Shown one piece after another: positions 62,545-64,000 of a DNA stretch of 64,000 nt. The notes beneath the pieces are model-generated. The model had not been told where the DNA came from, made no database searches, and was given only the letters and a program-made list of their open reading frames with translations. Each line of letters begins with the position of its first letter. Position 1 is the stretch's first letter. This stretch comes from UTCFX2 sp963827155 (GTDB lineage: Bacteria; Chloroflexota; Anaerolineae; Anaerolineales; UBA4823), in NCBI GenBank assembly GCA_963827155.1, contig CAWGZV010000003.1:124001-188000 (forward strand). Direction: 5' to 3'. Made by a program: the position numbers and the translations under genes.

Positions 62545-64000
62545 GAGAGTTTTAAGCACCTGGGCGATGGCGATCAGAAGCTGATCGCCAGAGGGATGCC
62601 CCAGACTGTCGTTGACGAATTTGAACTGGTCCAAATCGAGGAACAGAACAGCAAAGCAGTATTCGGGTTCTTGTTCTGCGCGACGGATTGCCTTTTGGAG
62701 GTGCTCGATGAACAAAGCCCGGTTTGGAAGGCTGGTCAACTTATCATGAAAGGCATCATGGAGCAGCCTGGCTTCGACGCTTTTTCGCTCGCTGATATCG
62801 GTTTGCGATCCAGCGATGCGGCAGATCCCGCCATCCGAACCCTGGACAGCCACTCCTCGGCTCAACATCCAGCGTAAGGTGTTATCTTTATGCCTGATAC
62901 GGTATTCTGCTTCGAGATGAGGGGCGCGCCCATTAATCAGGGCAGTTAATGCAGACTTCAGGGCTTCGATATCATCTTGATGGACGCGATTGAACCACTC
63001 ATTGGGACTATCTCCAATTTCGTGCTCTTGAAAACCGAGCATCTCTTTCCATCGCGGGGAATAATAGAGCCGATTCTTCTTGAGATCTAAATCCCAGATG
63101 CCGTCATTAGCGCCGCGGGCGGCCAGGGCGTATCGCTCTTCACTCTCGCGCAGGGCTGATTCTATTCGCTTCCGCTCGACGATTTCGTGGCGGGCTTGCT
63201 GGTAAAGCGAGGCGTTTTCCAGCGCGATCGCGGCGTAGTCGGCAAGGGAGGTCAAGATGATTTCTTCCCGCTGGGTGAAACCCTGTGGATTTTTGCGGTT
63301 ATCCACCGAGAGAACGCCGAGAGGCCGGCCTTTGGATAGGATCGGGACGTTCATCAGGCTGTTCACCAGCAAACCAGTACCGATCTTAATCGGCTTATCG
63401 ACCAGCTGGGTGATCTTGCGCATCGGTTTGCCGGTAGTCAGCGTTTCGCCCAAGAGCGAATCTGCGATTGGCAGGCGCAAAGAGCTGCTGATGTGACCAT
63501 CGATGTTCTTGGAGGCGCGCAGATAGAGGGTGCCGGTTGAATGGTCAAGCAGTGCCAGGAATCCTTCGTCAGCCTGAGTAAGCTGGACGGCGGCTTCGAC
63601 TATTCGGCGAAGGACCTCGTCCAGATCAAGGGTGGATGTAACGCTCTGCCCAATTTTCGAAAGGGAGCTCAGCCAGTTAACCTGCTCATTAAGCTCAGAT
63701 ACCAAAAGGGTTTTTTCTCGGCGAAGGCGAGTCTCTTCTAATGCACGCCCAATCGAGGCGGCCAGCTGGTCAGGCTCAACAGGTTTGATCAGATAATCTT
63801 CGACTCCCAACTGAAATGCTTCGACCACGATTTGCTCTGAACCGTGCGCCGTAAATAGAATGGCTGGGACAGAAGTACCTTCATTCTTAAGGCGACGGAG
63901 GAGATCCAATCCGCTGATATCCGGCAAGTCGAGGTCGAGCAGAAGCAGTGAAGGTTTGAGCTCATGGATTGCGATTAAAGCACTGGACCCATCGAAGACC
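62542..64000 (-). CDS. Response regulator-GAF-PAS-GGDEF protein, N-terminal part (partial, frameshifted)
   Basis: The frame is open to the window end, so the start lies beyond 64000. Receiver domain: phospho-acceptor Asp in LLLLDLDLPDISGLD, Lys in DYLIKPVEP. GAF domain (about residues 105-255 of the visible part): SVTSTLDLDEVLRRIVEAAV then LRLPIADSLLGETLTTGKPM. PAS/PAC domain: GANDGIWDLDLKKNRLYYSP and MLSRGVAVQGSDGGICRIAG. GGDEF domain starts HDKLTSLPNRALFIEHLQKA. An upstream histidine kinase would phosphorylate the receiver and tune c-di-GMP turnover by the GGDEF-EAL end. The frame breaks in the GGDEF domain at about 62545. Confidence 0.9.
   Translation of the reverse strand, partial: VFDGSSALIAIHELKPSLLLLDLDLPDISGLDLLRRLKNEGTSVPAILFTAHGSEQIVVEAFQLGVEDYLIKPVEPDQLAASIGRALEETRLRREKTLLVSELNEQVNWLSSLSKIGQSVTSTLDLDEVLRRIVEAAVQLTQADEGFLALLDHSTGTLYLRASKNIDGHISSSLRLPIADSLLGETLTTGKPMRKITQLVDKPIKIGTGLLVNSLMNVPILSKGRPLGVLSVDNRKNPQGFTQREEIILTSLADYAAIALENASLYQQARHEIVERKRIESALRESEERYALAARGANDGIWDLDLKKNRLYYSPRWKEMLGFQEHEIGDSPNEWFNRVHQDDIEALKSALTALINGRAPHLEAEYRIRHKDNTLRWMLSRGVAVQGSDGGICRIAGSQTDISERKSVEARLLHDAFHDKLTSLPNRALFIEHLQKAIRRAEQEPEYCFAVLFLDLDQFKFVNDSLGHPSGDQLLIAIAQVLKTL

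Noticed and set aside
1..64000. tRNA or rRNA genes
   Set aside because: No T-loop/acceptor pattern or rRNA segment was recognised by eye; a tRNAscan or Infernal run would be decisive.

Overview
The window looks like a piece of a Chloroflexota chromosome, most likely Anaerolineae. The protein families and their combination suggest this: a ClpC-type unfoldase, acyl-CoA dehydrogenase with EtfBA, DUF711, a DUF6020-like membrane protein, PPK1 with two PPK2s, and lysine 2,3-aminomutase. This is inference from protein character; no rRNA or tRNA gene was seen. Nearly all sequence is coding, on both strands, in short operons with ATGA/GTGA overlaps.

Layout. 0-8.5 kb: CorA C-terminus, YbaK deacylase, MoaA, DUF92 and PH-domain membrane proteins, a SIMPL lipoprotein ending in a 14-bp tandem repeat, ClpC, and a transposase-derived remnant. 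8.6-19.3 kb: a PQQ-type propeller protein, UvrA, a large membrane protein, VOC, SDR and MFS proteins. 19.4-21.7 kb: a sigma70-type promoter driving a membrane-anchored eight-heme cytochrome related to hydroxylamine oxidoreductase and a polytopic membrane partner. 21.7-29.3 kb: hydrolase, DDN-like protein, DUF711, an rRNA/tRNA 2'-O-methyltransferase, HIT, MtaB, lipoprotein and TPR proteins. 29.4-33.6 kb: acyl-CoA dehydrogenase, EtfB, EtfA, a cNMP-binding protein and a NifU-like scaffold. 33.7-40.2 kb (minus): gamma-glutamyltransferase, DUF3592, SelD, a band-7 protein, and a Trp T-box leader followed by a SelW-like protein, TrpRS and Dtd. 40.3-46.6 kb: RHH/PIN toxin-antitoxin, MEMO, CNNM/CBS transporter, PriA, phosphoribosyltransferase. 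46.7-52.1 kb (minus): a polyphosphate operon (PPK2, PPK2, PPK1, CHAD). 52.4-56.5 kb (minus): a sulfur-carrier cysteine operon (CysM, JAMM protease, DUF4395, thioredoxin, and a CysO-MoeZ-rhodanese fusion) behind an elaborate leader. 56.6-64 kb: lysine 2,3-aminomutase, a lipoprotein, M32 carboxypeptidase and a multidomain c-di-GMP protein running off the end.

Main discoveries. (1) Two selenoproteins read through in-frame UGA: SelD itself (C-A-G-Sec) and a SelW/Rdx protein (C-A-V-Sec). Each UGA is followed by a hairpin with a GUC loop like a bacterial SECIS. (2) A tryptophan T-box (specifier UGG) in front of selW-trpS-dtd. (3) A cysteine operon with a promoter, a 26-bp operator-like palindrome, a 12-residue Cys-containing leader peptide and a multibranch RNA ending in a U-tract. 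(4) A sulfur carrier fused to its own E1 and rhodanese, next to a JAMM protease that could release it. (5) A polyphosphate operon whose CHAD protein carries a degenerate Ppx-like domain.

Caution. At least a dozen conserved genes carry a single-base frameshift, nearly all repairable by adding or removing one base in a short homopolymer. Because trpS, priA, clpC and ppk1 are among them, uncorrected long-read assembly error is the likeliest cause. The split genes should be read as probably intact in the organism.
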